Below, piece by piece: positions 37,524 to 48,790 of a stretch of 64,000 bases of DNA. Source of the DNA: Bugula neritina (Eukaryota; Bryozoa; Gymnolaemata; Cheilostomatida; Bugulidae). Both the position numbers and the translations under genes were made by a program. The stretch spans positions 3,342,501 through 3,406,500 of the forward strand of contig OZ037766.1 in assembly GCA_964035545.1 (NCBI GenBank), written 5' to 3'. The notes under the pieces were generated by a model. That model ran no database searches and was not told where the DNA came from. It saw only the letters and a list, made by a program, of their open reading frames with translations. Position 1 is the first letter of the stretch, and each line of letters begins with the position of its first letter.

Positions 37524-37591
<68 letters not shown>
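37524..37591. repeat. (TA)n microsatellite
   Basis: A pure TA run within the unit B copy of the conserved TATA block; unit A has only a few TA units at the matching place (about 19.2 kb). Confidence 0.95.
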
Positions 37592-37596
<5 letters not shown>

Positions 37597-38501
37597 ATGT
37601 TTATATAAAATATCTCAGGCCTATACATATTTTCATAAAACATTTTACTACACTCTATATCATGATGCATTCTTATACATACATGGGTATCATTATTCTT
37701 TATGAAATAAAAACCTATCTTGTTTATCTCTTCACAAGCATGCAATGACTGTATATATAGTAACTTTAAACTTGTACTGACTTAGTCAAAATCTGTCAAA
37801 CTCGTTCATATTTTTGTTCAAATGCTTTTTACTATATATTTCACAAGCTTTTCCTAAACTAAAAATTATATCTGTTGATAAAGTGTTATAAAGAGTGAAC
37901 TTATATATAAAATCTATTATAGACCTATAACATATACATAGACCTATATATGTGGGATCTATATACTATATAGACACCGTGACTTACAGCTTTAAAGATA
38001 CATGGTTTATTAAAATATATATTATATAAGAAACATGTATTTAAAAATTAATACTAAAATTTTTTACTTTTTTATTGAAATGTGATACATTTGTATAATT
38101 AGTAATTAGTAATTAGTAATAGTATTTTTATCAAAGGCAAGATAAAACACAATCATTTTTGTATAAACTACTTTTTTACTATAATGAAACAATCCACAGT
38201 CTAAATCTAGCGTTTAAATCCATTTTTAGCATATCACTGGTCTCATGACAATCAAATAAGTGAAGCTAGATTACGTACACAAAGTTTATCCAAAGGTGTC
38301 AATTTATAGATTAATTATTGAAAATTCTGACTACCTATATATAACGCTACTGCATGTTTATACAAAACAGTAAATTCGGTATTTGCTACACATTTTACTT
38401 TATAAATTTTTATACAAGATAATAAGTATAAATAATAGAATAGTATCAAACAACATTAATAAAAATATTATAAAGTTTGACACCAAGAATTATATATTTA
38501 G

Positions 38502-38554
38502 TGACTTGGTCAACATTGGTCAAACCCTGTCAACATTTGTCCAACTTGTTCATA
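38502..38554 (+). promoter_or_regulatory. Dyad-led element with repeated TGTCAA half-sites
   Basis: TGACTTGGTCAACATTGGTC is followed by TGTCAACATTTGTCCAAC and TTGTTCATAACTT. It is one of the paired elements (partner 37777) and sits about 280 bp before the distal leader region of the P6 unit. Confidence 0.45.
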
Positions 38555-38779
38555 ACTTCAAAATACTTTTTTTGCATTTATACTATCTACAGTTCCATTA
38601 TCGAATTATGCATTGATTAACTATATAGTTGGATGGAAGCAAAACTGAAGCCCAAAATTAAATAATATAAACATGTATTGACTATTGTTACAATCAGGCT
38701 TTGAGGAATTTCACTGGTCACCTAATCAGCATATTTGACTAGGGTTGACTAACAACATTGCAGCTAGAGTGATTATTGA

Positions 38780-38942
38780 TATATAAACATAGAGGCAAGC
38801 AGTTGTGCATTATATATATTATATAATACCATCCTTGTATATAGTATATATTATAGAGAGAAGGACACATCTTTTAATACTCAATGATATAGCTGCATCT
38901 TAATAGATTTAATATTGGATAGCAAACTAACATATACTGCAG
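38780..38942 (+). promoter_or_regulatory. P6 distal leader exon
   Basis: TTGATATATAAACATAGAGG is followed by a leader with CACATCTTTTAATACTCAAT that ends ATACTGCAG|GTGGGA, last base 38942. It is homologous to the leader ending at 16408. No AP-1-like dyad is evident just upstream, unlike its relatives. Confidence 0.45.
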
Positions 38943-39909
38943 GTGGGAATTTCTATACACTACATCATACTATAATATATTTGATTAAATTACATTGTGC
39001 TATAGGAATGATCTATTGAGTTGGATTGCAACAAGTATGGAGCAACAATCTTAATCTTTGAATTTATTGTTCACTCCTTGTCTTGTACTCTAAATCAAAA
39101 AAATCAAAAATAGTTAGATTCTGTACGAAAACATATATATATACATATAAGTAACCTTCAAATAATATCAACAAAAGCAAAAACTTCAAAATTATGATGA
39201 CACTTACGAACATCAGCTCTTTAGAGCGTCTTCCTGGCAAGCGAAACTACTAACAATCAACTATAAGTTAATGCAAACCACAATTAATCGTAAGGGCATC
39301 CATACGCATTCATTCGCTTTCGTGGAAACGCAGTGCTTACATTTCTGCTTATAGCAGCAATCTAGCTTACAATTCTATAACATTATATATTATAATTGGA
39401 TCACTTTCAGCCAAAGATTTTAATAACCTTGGTCACAGCTGTGAGAGTAGCTAAAAACAATATAATTTGCTTGATTATATTACTTTAATCCTGATTATTT
39501 GTGCTGTGGCATAAATGGAATAACTTTACTATAAAATACTATTAATTATACTAAGAATTTATGTTTAGTGTTCTAAATTTAGAAATTTTATATGATTAGT
39601 TTAGAGAATTTGCTGCAAATATATAATTTTTGTATGAACAGTTACTTAGCTGTTGTGAAAGTAAAATTTTATGGTATAGTTTATAGGAGCAGAATTTTCA
39701 TCTCTACATAATTATTGTCAGTTAAATTGGATATCAGTGTACACTATACACAATAGCTAATATATGACTATCTTTTATGTATGAAGTTGTGGAGTAGTGT
39801 TCCACACTTCTCCAACATTATTATATATATATGTTTTAGGTTACACAAACACACTTATACTGCATAACTTGTAGTACTTTAGATTGTGTTTCCCCGGTCA
39901 AACATTGTG

Positions 39910-40267
39910 TTGACTTGGTCAATCTGATGCAGTGGGTTATTCTCATGTTGTGTGTATGTATGTGTAATGTGTATGTGTGCAATTTTGCCTTACTATTATA
40001 ACTTACAATATTACTGTGCCTGAGTATTATATATAAAGCTCTAAAGTATAAAAAAACACTCGCTGTAATCGCTTCATTCAGTGTCATTCTAACTGTGAAC
40101 AGGGCAAGTTACTGCTTACTAAATACATACATTTTGCATGATAATATATTATAACATATTAATGTATAGGAACAGTATATACAGTTATACCCTGAAACAT
40201 TGGATTATAGTCTGAAATAGAAGAACTGAACACAAACAAATAAATCTAAAAGTCACATTCAGCTCAG
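39910..40267 (+). promoter_or_regulatory. P6 proximal promoter and leader exon
   Basis: The dyad TTGACTTGGTCAA (39910-39922), a TATA-like TTATATATAAAG (about 40028-40039) and a leader ending CAGCTCAG|GTGAGT at 40267 match the P3 and P7 units. A second donor-like CTGTAG|GTAAGAG at 40384 matches the P8 leader end at 51395. The P6 upstream region thus joins two leader types. Confidence 0.5.
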
Positions 40268-40671
40268 GTGAGTAAAATATGTTCCTATACACAACTGAAT
40301 ACTATAATACAGTGAAGATACAAAATATTTAATGTGCTTCAGCTGTAAATCAATTATATGGTATTTAAAAATACATATACTGTAGGTAAGAGTTTAAATT
40401 ATACTAAATATTATATTATATATTAACCAATTTAACATTATCATTATATAAAGAAACAGTATATATATAGTATTTAGACTAATTTTCAGTAACTTGATAT
40501 GATGAAGAAAAGTGTATTATAATGTTTATAATATTTTCAACATTATTGTATCACTCAGACATACATTATGTGCGAGAGATTAATTTTTCTATACTTGGGC
40601 AAAATATACCCAATTTTTGTGCTGTTCAGATTTATTCCTAGAAAAATTAATTTTGTTTTAGAGTTTTCAAC

Positions 40672-40752
40672 ATGGCCTCAGCAGAACCTATCAAGAACCA
40701 GGAACAGCCAGATGATGGTGGGACTGAGGTGGAGGAAGCTGAGATTATATAA
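40672..40752 (+). CDS. P6: shortest form of the AEP/NQE-DDGG family
   Basis: This is a 26-codon frame in an exon starting at 40662 after TTGTTTTAG, Kozak CAACATGG. It begins MASAEPIKNQEQPDDGGTEV and then stops after a short acidic/hydrophobic end (EEAEII). Compared with P2 it has an extra Ser-Ala after Met-Ala and Gln for Asn at the E.P position, and it lacks the INR..EI part. An AATAAA lies near 40883. P8 is its close relative. Function unknown. Confidence 0.65.
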   Translation: MASAEPIKNQEQPDDGGTEVEEAEII

Positions 40753-41010
40753 GCAGGATTTCAGATGTATCTATTTTATACTCGCTATAACCTATATATA
40801 ATATACTTTACAAGGAACTGCAATATTTGTCCTCCATTCCATGTTTATGTTCTCATAAATTTCCTTATGATATGCACATCTAAATAAATCCTAAACTCAA
40901 GACTTTTATTTGTTATCAAATTTAAGTGCCCAACTTAGAAAATGATAATTACTGTCATTAGGTGGCAATCTGTGTCTTTTCTTATCAGCCACTATTCAAG
41001 ATGACAGACT

Positions 41011-41052
41011 CTGACTCAGTCAACATTTGTCAAACATTTAGAAAGCTTCGAA
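41011..41052 (+). promoter_or_regulatory. Dyad element in the P6 3' flank
   Basis: TGACTCAGTCAACATTTGTC followed by AAACATTTAGAAAGCTTCGA matches 53358-53400 downstream of P8. It combines the AP-1-like core with the CAACATTTGTC part of the dyad-led elements. Confidence 0.45.
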
Positions 41053-41177
41053 AAGTGCTATTTTGAGTTCTGAATTTAGTGCTGAAATGTCATTTAATAT
41101 AATATACTACCACGTAATGTTGACATTACAATAGAACACTATGCAGGATGCAACATTGCAATGCAGATGATGTAGAG

Positions 41178-41370
41178 CAGGGATGGGCAAATGTTTTTGA
41201 AATGGGGCCAGATCTCTAGATTTAAGGCGTAAGAAGGGCCAGGTAAATTCAAGGTACAATATGCTGCATTACCAAATGCAAATATAAATTGCTTTTTTAT
41301 GTTTCCTGGACTGTAAGTATAAATTGCAAAATGTGGATGCAGGGAGGGGGTCGCCATTTGCCCATCCCTG
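41178..41370. mobile_element. 193-bp hAT-type MITE
   Basis: TIRs CAGGGATGGGCAAATG and CATTTGCCCATCCCTG are flanked by a perfect 8-bp duplication ATGTAGAG (41170-41177, 41371-41378). CAGGG.TGGGCAAA ends with an 8-bp duplication are typical of hAT elements. The matching place downstream of P8 (about 53.49 kb) lacks it. The minus-strand frames across it are not genes. Confidence 0.9.
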
Positions 41371-41939
41371 ATGTAGAGTATTACTGGCCTTGCCCCTCTT
41401 TTGTGACTGCTGATTGTTGAAGTTGTCTTCTCTCGGTGTAGGGTAAATTGCAATCACTAAGTAAATGAAGTTTTTAGACTTTTATCATAACTTGCAGTTA
41501 ATTTAAACTTATTGGTTCAATTAATTCAAAACCGATTGGATCATTTGATTCTGTGAGCTTTTAGACTTTCTCTTTAGTTTTCAGTTTATGAATTTGACCT
41601 AATACATTTTCTCTTATAGCAACAGCAATTCTAACTTGTGATTAAAAAATTCTGGTTACAACTCGCAACATTTATAACAACACATTGCTTTGGTGCACCA
41701 TAAGTCTGCCGTGGTGTTATATTAATTTTTAAACAAGCCTAAATGAACTGTGAAATATTTGTGAAGAAATCAAATTTACTAAACTTTTATTAAAAATTTC
41801 TTCAAAAAAGTTCAAGCTTGTAAATGCAAACGAGACACTGGAGTGGTACTGGCTTTTAGTTTCTAGTGCTTCAATTAGAGAAAAGACAACTCACATTAAT
41901 TTTAAATTATTTATTATAATTAATAAAGTTTAATCCCAT

Positions 41940-42190
41940 GTTCTACAAGTTGTCTGCTCTTGGTTACATTCAGGTATTCAAGAAGATTTTCCTGTTGCTA
42001 AGCAATGCCGATAAAAAATTATACACTCGTTGGAGCAGATGACGTGTACAGTCAACACCTGAAGCCAAATTCTTATTTTGAAGTTGAAGCTTAGTGTGTT
42101 GCCAGGCAACCTACAACACAGCCAAAAAATTAAAAACTTTGTTTAAAGAAGTTGTCTGTTCTTTGATAAATTCAGTGTCAATAAACAAGT
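41940..42190. other. Conserved non-coding block with RFX-like sites
   Basis: This is a strongly conserved stretch shared with 54185-54450. It contains GTTGCTAAGCAAT and, at about 42099-42111, GTTGCCAGGCAAC, both X-box-like inverted repeats as bound by RFX factors. On the minus strand a partial frame can be read in both copies, but here it has an in-frame stop and most differences between copies would change amino acids. I therefore favour a control element over a protein. Confidence 0.4.
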
Positions 42191-42349
42191 ATAGAAAGTA
42201 TAGAAAGCTGCTTTATAGCATTCTTGGATTAATTGAATAAACACAATCGTATTGAAGCATTCGGAATCTCAAAATATGAAATGGTTTTGAAGTAATTTTG
42301 ATAAAGCCTACCAACCAGACTACTTTATATAGTTAATGCTTTAACTGAA

Positions 42350-44680
42350 GATAACACTGAAGTAACTTTGATTGATTGAGTACACAAAGTAAAGTCCATA
42401 CATTCTCTCAGAGTTTTTTCAGCCACTCTTGGTTTCTCATCATATGGATAACACATCACATGACTTTATCATCAATAAATAACAAATGACATCACCCTCT
42501 CACTAACTAGCTGAAGATATTTTCAGTGTGTATAAGAGTCTATTTGGAGTTGTGTTACCTTGAATTAGATGAGTTTCCAGAAACTGTTATAATAATATTA
42601 TTATGATTATACACATATAGCAGTATTTATATAAAACATCTCACCCTATACACATTTTCATATAACATTTTACTATACTGCACTCTACATTATACATATT
42701 TAATTTATACCATTGCTCTTCATGGTAGACAAATGGAGTTGTTTCTCACTTATGCTAATGAACTATACAATGGTCTTAGACTTGTACTAACTTGGTCAAC
42801 ATCTGTCAAACTCGTTCATATTTTCCATATTCAAATGCTTTTTATACTATAAATTATGGTTTATTACTTTTGTGATATAATTCATGCTTTAATTCTACCA
42901 CAATTAAATTTTAGATTAGCTCATAAAACGTACTGCATCATTTCCATCATTCGCATTACTCGAATGAACTTTTCATTTTTACTCAGACTTACATATATAT
43001 AATGACAATTAGCCAACATTTGCCAAACTTGTTCATATCTTGAAATATATTCTTTGCATTAAAATATTATTTTGCTTCTATATGTATTTTTTCATTGTAA
43101 TAAGGCCAGCATAAATAATAAGCAAAAATGTTGTACTGATCCTTGATATATAATACCTGATGCATGATGTAATATTCTGTGAGGAAGTCTAACAAAAAGA
43201 TTTTTCTAGTATACAGACCAATTCAATTCATGTGCACAGTCTAAATCTTCCATTTGAATCCAAGCATTTTTAGTTCATATGCCACATTAGCCTCATAACA
43301 ATCAATCAAATGAAAATAGACTATGTATGCAAAGTTTATCCAAAGGTGTTTAACTTATAAATTAAGTCAACTTATTGAAAATTTTGACTACCTATATAGG
43401 CAGTACTGCTTATTATATAAAGCAGTAAACTTGGTATTTGCTCCACATTTACTTTATACATTTTTCTACAAGATAATAAATAGTAATAGAATTATAGTAT
43501 CAAAGAACATTAATAAAAATATTATAAAGTTTCACAGCAAGAATAGTATTTAGTGACTCGGTCAACATTGGTCAAACTCTGTCAACATTTGTCTAACTTG
43601 TTCATAACTTCGAAATACCTTTTTGCATTAAAATCATATTTTAATTTTAAATGTATTATTTTTAATTGCAAGGCAAGAAAAATAAGCAAAGAGTTAGTAG
43701 GTATTTATACGAAAAGCTTTTTTTTATAAAATATAATCTGCAGGTATCATAAGAAGCAAATAATATTTTTTACTCTTGAGAGTAATTTATGTTGCCCTTA
43801 TATAAATACAAGTATTTGTGGACTTTTTATTAATTTAAATATTTCTATCAAATAGATTTGAGAGCTTTTCAGCATGAATTAATATTTTATAGATTCTGAC
43901 TGGTTTGATTGGTTTCTTACTTAATTTGTTACTATCGTTACTGCAATATGTAACAGAAATGTATATGCTAAAGAAACTGTGCTTTAATTAAAACAGGATA
44001 CAGTAACAGTCGTGCAGCTAATATATATAACTAATTTCTCTGATGATAATGCAAATTATTCAAATTTTTGGACTGCTTAAATAATGATCAAAATCATAAC
44101 AGCTAGTATATAAAAGGCGAAAACATTTTATAATTAAATACTTATTCATATTAATTGCGCTAAACATTGTTAGCATTACTTTAGCCTGGACTTTCAAAAA
44201 ATTATTTTAAATTGAAATTAATAAGTGAGATATCAATTCAAAATAAATACTTATTAAATTGCAAAGCTGCTTCAAATTATTTATGTTAACCACAAAAGTG
44301 TCAATTACCAGCATTATATGTACAAAAATTTACATTGTATCCTACACCATATGGGACTTTGTAATATCATGTTATGTTAATTTAAGATTACTTTAATAAA
44401 ATCGTTTTCTCCTGATGTAATCTAGACTACTATTATTAGATTTTTACTATTGACAAACATAGTCAGCAAAGCATATTCTTTTAATTTATTATAACCAGTA
44501 TTTACATTGAGTTTTGCAACATATTTTCATGTTTGTGATATGTAAGAAATAAATCAATCAATCAATAATAAAAAGCAACCCAGATCTCACCCTAGCTCTT
44601 CCCAGTTGAAAGACATTCACCAAAAAGCAAGCAATTTAGTCTATGAGTATTATATATCCCTTTAAAATTATCATCAACTT
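42350..44680. other. Spacer, third copy of the 12.8-16.0 kb region
   Basis: It holds the conserved TATA block (about 42.47-42.64 kb) and dyad-led elements at 42787, 43002 (weak) and 43552. No gene is supported. Confidence 0.5.
44485..44567 (+). mobile_element. LINE 3' tail fragment
   Basis: CCAGTATTTACATTGAG through TTTGTGATATGTAAGAAATA and (AATC)n matches, on the opposite strand, the 3' end of the LINE at 28364. Only the last 80 bases or so are present. Confidence 0.65.
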
Positions 44681-44691
44681 GTAACAACTAC

Positions 44692-45058
44692 TTGTGACTC
44701 AGACAATATAATATGTTGACTGAGTCACAAGTTTGAATCTAAAAAAATAAAGCACAGAAGAGGGTATTATTCACTGGAGCATACACAGCTTGTATATAAA
44801 CTGATTCTTGTTCCAAGGTTTTGAGGAATTTAATTGGTCACAAGTAGCAGGCTGTATTTGACTATAGTTGACTAACAACAATGCAGCTAGAGCACACTAT
44901 TCATATAAACACAAAGGCAAGCAGTTGTGTATATATTAAAAAGTACCATCCTAATTAGAGTCTTATATATAGAGAAGCAGACACAGCTTTTAATACTCAA
45001 TGATATTGTCACATCTTAATAAACATAATATTGGATAGCAACCTAACAGGAATTGCGA
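44692..45058 (+). promoter_or_regulatory. P7 distal promoter and leader exon with a weakened donor
   Basis: The composite element (TTGTGACTCAGACAATATAA, then TTGACTGAGTCAC at 44716-44728) precedes a leader whose donor reads AATTGCGA|GTAAG, where the other copies have CTGCAG|GTAA. The loss of the last exon base G may reduce use of this exon. Confidence 0.5.
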
Positions 45059-45760
45059 GTAAGAAGCTACACTATATATTATATTAGAATAAATTATATC
45101 AAATTGTATCATATTGTATTACATTATACTATATTATATTGTTTTATATACGAAACACTACAAGTAAATAGCATGCATAGTACTATTATTAGTACTATAT
45201 ATGGAAGTTATCCTGCAACTACAACTATAACACTGTATCAGAGCGTCAATATAGCTAAAAGCTGTGAAATTAGCTCACAACAATAGATTTGTTTCCTATA
45301 TTTAACCATGCTGGATTATATTGCTTATACCGTTTCTCACTTTAACTGTTTTAATTCAAATGACCTCACTACAAAAGACTGTTCATTATAATATAACTAC
45401 AAAGAATTTATGTTTAGTATTCTAAATTTATAAACTTTATAGGATTAGTTTAAAAACAATTGCTATACAAATATATAATTTCTGTTTGAAAAGTTACCTA
45501 TGGCTGCTGTAAAAATAAATTTTGGCAGCTTATTCGAGCATCAAATCATATCAATAAATATTCAGTTACAGAGCATATCAGCATACTATTACACAATATA
45601 GTTATATACAATCATATGTATATGATTATCTATTATACATAAGAAAATAGTTGTCCACACTTCCTGGCTTTATTACTTGTTAATAGTTTACAGTTTACAC
45701 AAACTACACACACAATACTGCATAACTTGTAGTTTTATATTGTCCTAGTCCTACATTGCG

Positions 45761-46086
45761 TTGACTTAGTCAATCCATCTAGTGTGGGTTATTCCCAAGC
45801 CCATTATGAGCTCAATGTTAGATAATAAATATTATATATACTTGCTTATACACCACAAGAGTGAGGGAATAAGTATAAGTACGTACAGTACACTGCTGAT
45901 TACTTTATTCATGTCATTCCAAGTGTGAGGACAGCAGTTCCCTTATCACTTATATAGCTACAGATATTGTGTTATAACATATTAATATAGGAACAGTATA
46001 AAGTTATACCCTGAAACAGTGAATATAGTCTGCAATAGAAGAACTGAACACAAACAAATAAATCCTAAAAGTCACATTCAGCTCAG
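45761..46086 (+). promoter_or_regulatory. P7 proximal promoter and leader exon
   Basis: TTGACTTAGTCAA (45761-45773) lies upstream of the leader GAACAGTATAAAGTTATACC (from about 45988), which ends CAGCTCAG|GTGAGT at 46086. The intron is 46087-46345 (259 bp). Confidence 0.6.
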
Positions 46087-46351
46087 GTGAGTAAAATAAG
46101 TTCCTACATTATAATATTATAGTGATGGTATATTGTAGTTAGAATGGTGTATGTATGATATATAAATTATAATGATATGTAGATATGTAGATAGTATAAT
46201 ATGTTTTTAGCAATAAAATCTTAATCGTTTACATCACTTGTTACAGTTGACCCAATTTTAGGAAGTGTATATACAACTTATTACGACGTATTATTTTTTA
46301 TATACTGTAGAACAAAATATCACATAATATTATTTTATACTGTAGTACAAG

Positions 46352-46489
46352 ATGGCCGAACCTACCAAAAACCAGGAGAATCCAGATGATGGTGGTACAG
46401 AGGTAGAAGAGATTGTGACTATAAACAGGATGTCAGAAATAAACAACAACTGTGTCAGCAGAAATTATACAATATTTGCAAGGGAATGA
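46352..46489 (+). CDS. P7: tiny acidic protein with an extended tail
   Basis: This is a 45-codon frame in an exon starting at 46346 after ACTGTAG, Kozak CAAGATGG. The first 38 codons match P3 apart from Asn for Ile at residue 33. The stop used in P2, P3 and P5 is replaced, so the frame runs on for seven more residues (YTIFARE) before TGA. The tail is again the variable part. Function unknown. Confidence 0.7.
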   Translation: MAEPTKNQENPDDGGTEVEEIVTINRMSEINNNCVSRNYTIFARE

Positions 46490-46799
46490 AAGACAGCCAG
46501 TTGACTGATCATAAAGACGCTGATATCTATATAACATAGCACATGCCCAATGAAAGTTGTTGTTTTATAGAAACATGTATATACTATCTTATTATCTATA
46601 TACTCTTTAGAATATAATTAAAGAAGTGAGCTCAAAAGGTTTAACATATTATTATACTTTTGGTTTTGTTTAGATTGCTTTTTTATACAAGCTGTAAATT
46701 ATGGTACATGTACATTACGTGTGTTTAGCAAAGATGTTAAGCTGCACCTTCTATATAGCCATATTTTACTATGATGTGTGAATCAAAATAGTGCCTGTG

Positions 46800-47172
46800 G
46801 CTGTGCAGACCATTGTGTGCTTAGTAGTCCTTGCCACAAAGGTTACACTTGTAAGTGGACCCCGTCTGTTGGTGGTGACCTGAGCCCTTCTGTGTGTCGC
46901 CTCTTTTTGGCAGCTGCACTGAAAAATTTTTCTTCATCAACTGTGAGATAATATTTTAGTTTGCTCTTCAACTCGTGTGATCAAATGAGACATCCCCCAG
47001 GACGCTGTATTGATGCCAATAGTCGTCATTTTCCTTGTGCAGACATCTTTGAAGTGTAGCTGAGGTCGCCCATGACTTCGGCTACTGCTGGTTAGTTCAC
47101 TATGTAGAATATCTTTGGGAATGCGTCCTTTGTCCATGTGTCGAACATGACCAAGCCATCGCAGTCAGCATT
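46800..47172 (-). mobile_element. LINE fragment with RT C-terminal signature
   Basis: On the minus strand the frame reads LRWLGHVRHMDKGRIPKDIL, then GRPQLHFKDVC, the well-known end region of many LINE ORF2 proteins. It is followed after breaks by the KCNLCGK finger-like segment, shared with the fragments at 17405 and 35582. The flanking sequence is ordinary AT-rich DNA. Confidence 0.85.
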
Positions 47173-47179
47173 TATGCTA

Positions 47180-48060
47180 TAAGCTTGAAAATATGTCTAA
47201 AATCACAATATAAAAGCTCCATGAGATCATATGTCTCGAAAAGTATAATATAATTATTTTTCAAGCAGTACATTTGAATGTGGATGGAGCTTTAATACAG
47301 GGAAATATACTAATTTATGATATTACTATGACACATATAAACAACATTGCTGCAGTGGCATATTGTTGTTTATGCATACTATATTTATGGTCAACTGCTT
47401 TATGTTTATATTGATCAAATACTGATAACTAGATTAAGCTGTAGAGTTTAGCAGTAGTACATATAACAATTTGTAGTTATAAATTAATATCATAGCTATA
47501 ATAACTATATAAGCTTAGAATGGAGATAGTTCTAAGGTGCTGATCATTTAGTAAGTATACTTAGCTAATATACACGAAAAAATAAGATATGATATATAAA
47601 GGTATCATAAATATTTAGAATTTTTTCAGCTTTAGCATAATATGAAAACAATACTATGTCTATAAGAATTTTAGCACACAACGTCCAACTCGGATGACAA
47701 TAATCATAGAATGTGTATGCCCCCCCCCCCCCTGATAACAGTATTATAATAATGCCACAGATTTAGATACTAATACATCAACATTATACTACATGTATTT
47801 TACATAACCTATTAATGATGCAATAACTCTCTTTAATTCAAAGCTAGTCTTTTGTCCCTAAACAGGCACTTATTGTGTATCATCGAAATTTTAACTATAA
47901 TCTGCATAATGTATACTATAATGCGATGTGAAAAAACAAAACAGCTTACACAAATTCATCATTTGAGGCTTTATCATTCATAAAACACTTTGGTTGTCTT
48001 TATTTGTTTTAATTCACATAGCAAATATATCTGCATCATCTCTGGTCAAAGTGTATAGAG
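47180..48060. other. Gene-free stretch with a poly-C run
   Basis: No gene seen; a C14 run lies at about 47720-47733. Confidence 0.5.
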
Positions 48061-48066
48061 AATTGA

Positions 48067-48424
48067 TTGGCTTAGTCAGTATATTTTTGACTCAGTCAAA
48101 GTTTAGTTAGTTTCACCCATTTAAACGTTCACTGATAGGTCACCATGAGCAGTTTTGTATTATATATTACAACTAAATAGCCTATAACAACCCGCATCAT
48201 ATTTCATATCTCACTCAATTATATAGTAAATAAAAGGGAGGACTGAGTTTTATTATATAAACAAGATAGCTAAGCGCACCCCTAAAAACCTTAGTATATA
48301 TAGCACATATATAAGTTTAATTCTTCAAATATAGAAATACACAAAACGATCACAACTAAATAAGATTAGCTTTAAAATATTATATCTTAAAAAGCAACAG
48401 AAAACTATATTATAGATATTGAAG
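48067..48424 (+). promoter_or_regulatory. Leader unit without its own coding exon (first of two before P8)
   Basis: The dyad TTGACTCAGTCAA (48087-48099) precedes a leader-like stretch that ends TTGAAG|GTAAGC at 48424. No tiny ORF follows before the next leader. It could be an upstream first exon for P8 or a dead unit. Confidence 0.35.
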
Positions 48425-48790
48425 GTAAGCAATTGTATTATTATAGTTGTATAAGCTACATGTGACGTAGTAGTGATTAAATATCGTTTTAATAGTGTCT
48501 ATAGGCTATTGTCTCATAAACAGAATTTGAAAAAAAATGTGATTATATTATCTTTTTGTAATTCTAACTGCATGTACTTATATATATCATAGTTTCAAAA
48601 TATTGTGCAGGTTAATACCTGTATAACATACATTTAAAAGAAGCAGTACATATATCAATGAAGTATAATGGCAGCAGTTATTACTATATCTATATTAGTA
48701 AATTAAATATAATTTAAACAGTTGTGAAACTGTTGGGTTTACAGTAGAGTGAGCTCGATTATAGTATGATAATTGCAGCGACTTTTGAAT

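Larger units (their letters stand above)
19452..37826 (+). repeat. Segmental duplication, unit B
   Basis: This is a direct tandem copy of unit A, about 5.5 kb longer. The excess is explained by a TIR transposon (22061-25763), a solo LTR (27733-28239), a LINE 3' end (about 28364-28950), a MITE (36361-36808) and a local duplication (34.7-35.3 kb). A deletion removed the coding exon that should lie near 36.9 kb. Confidence 0.85.
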
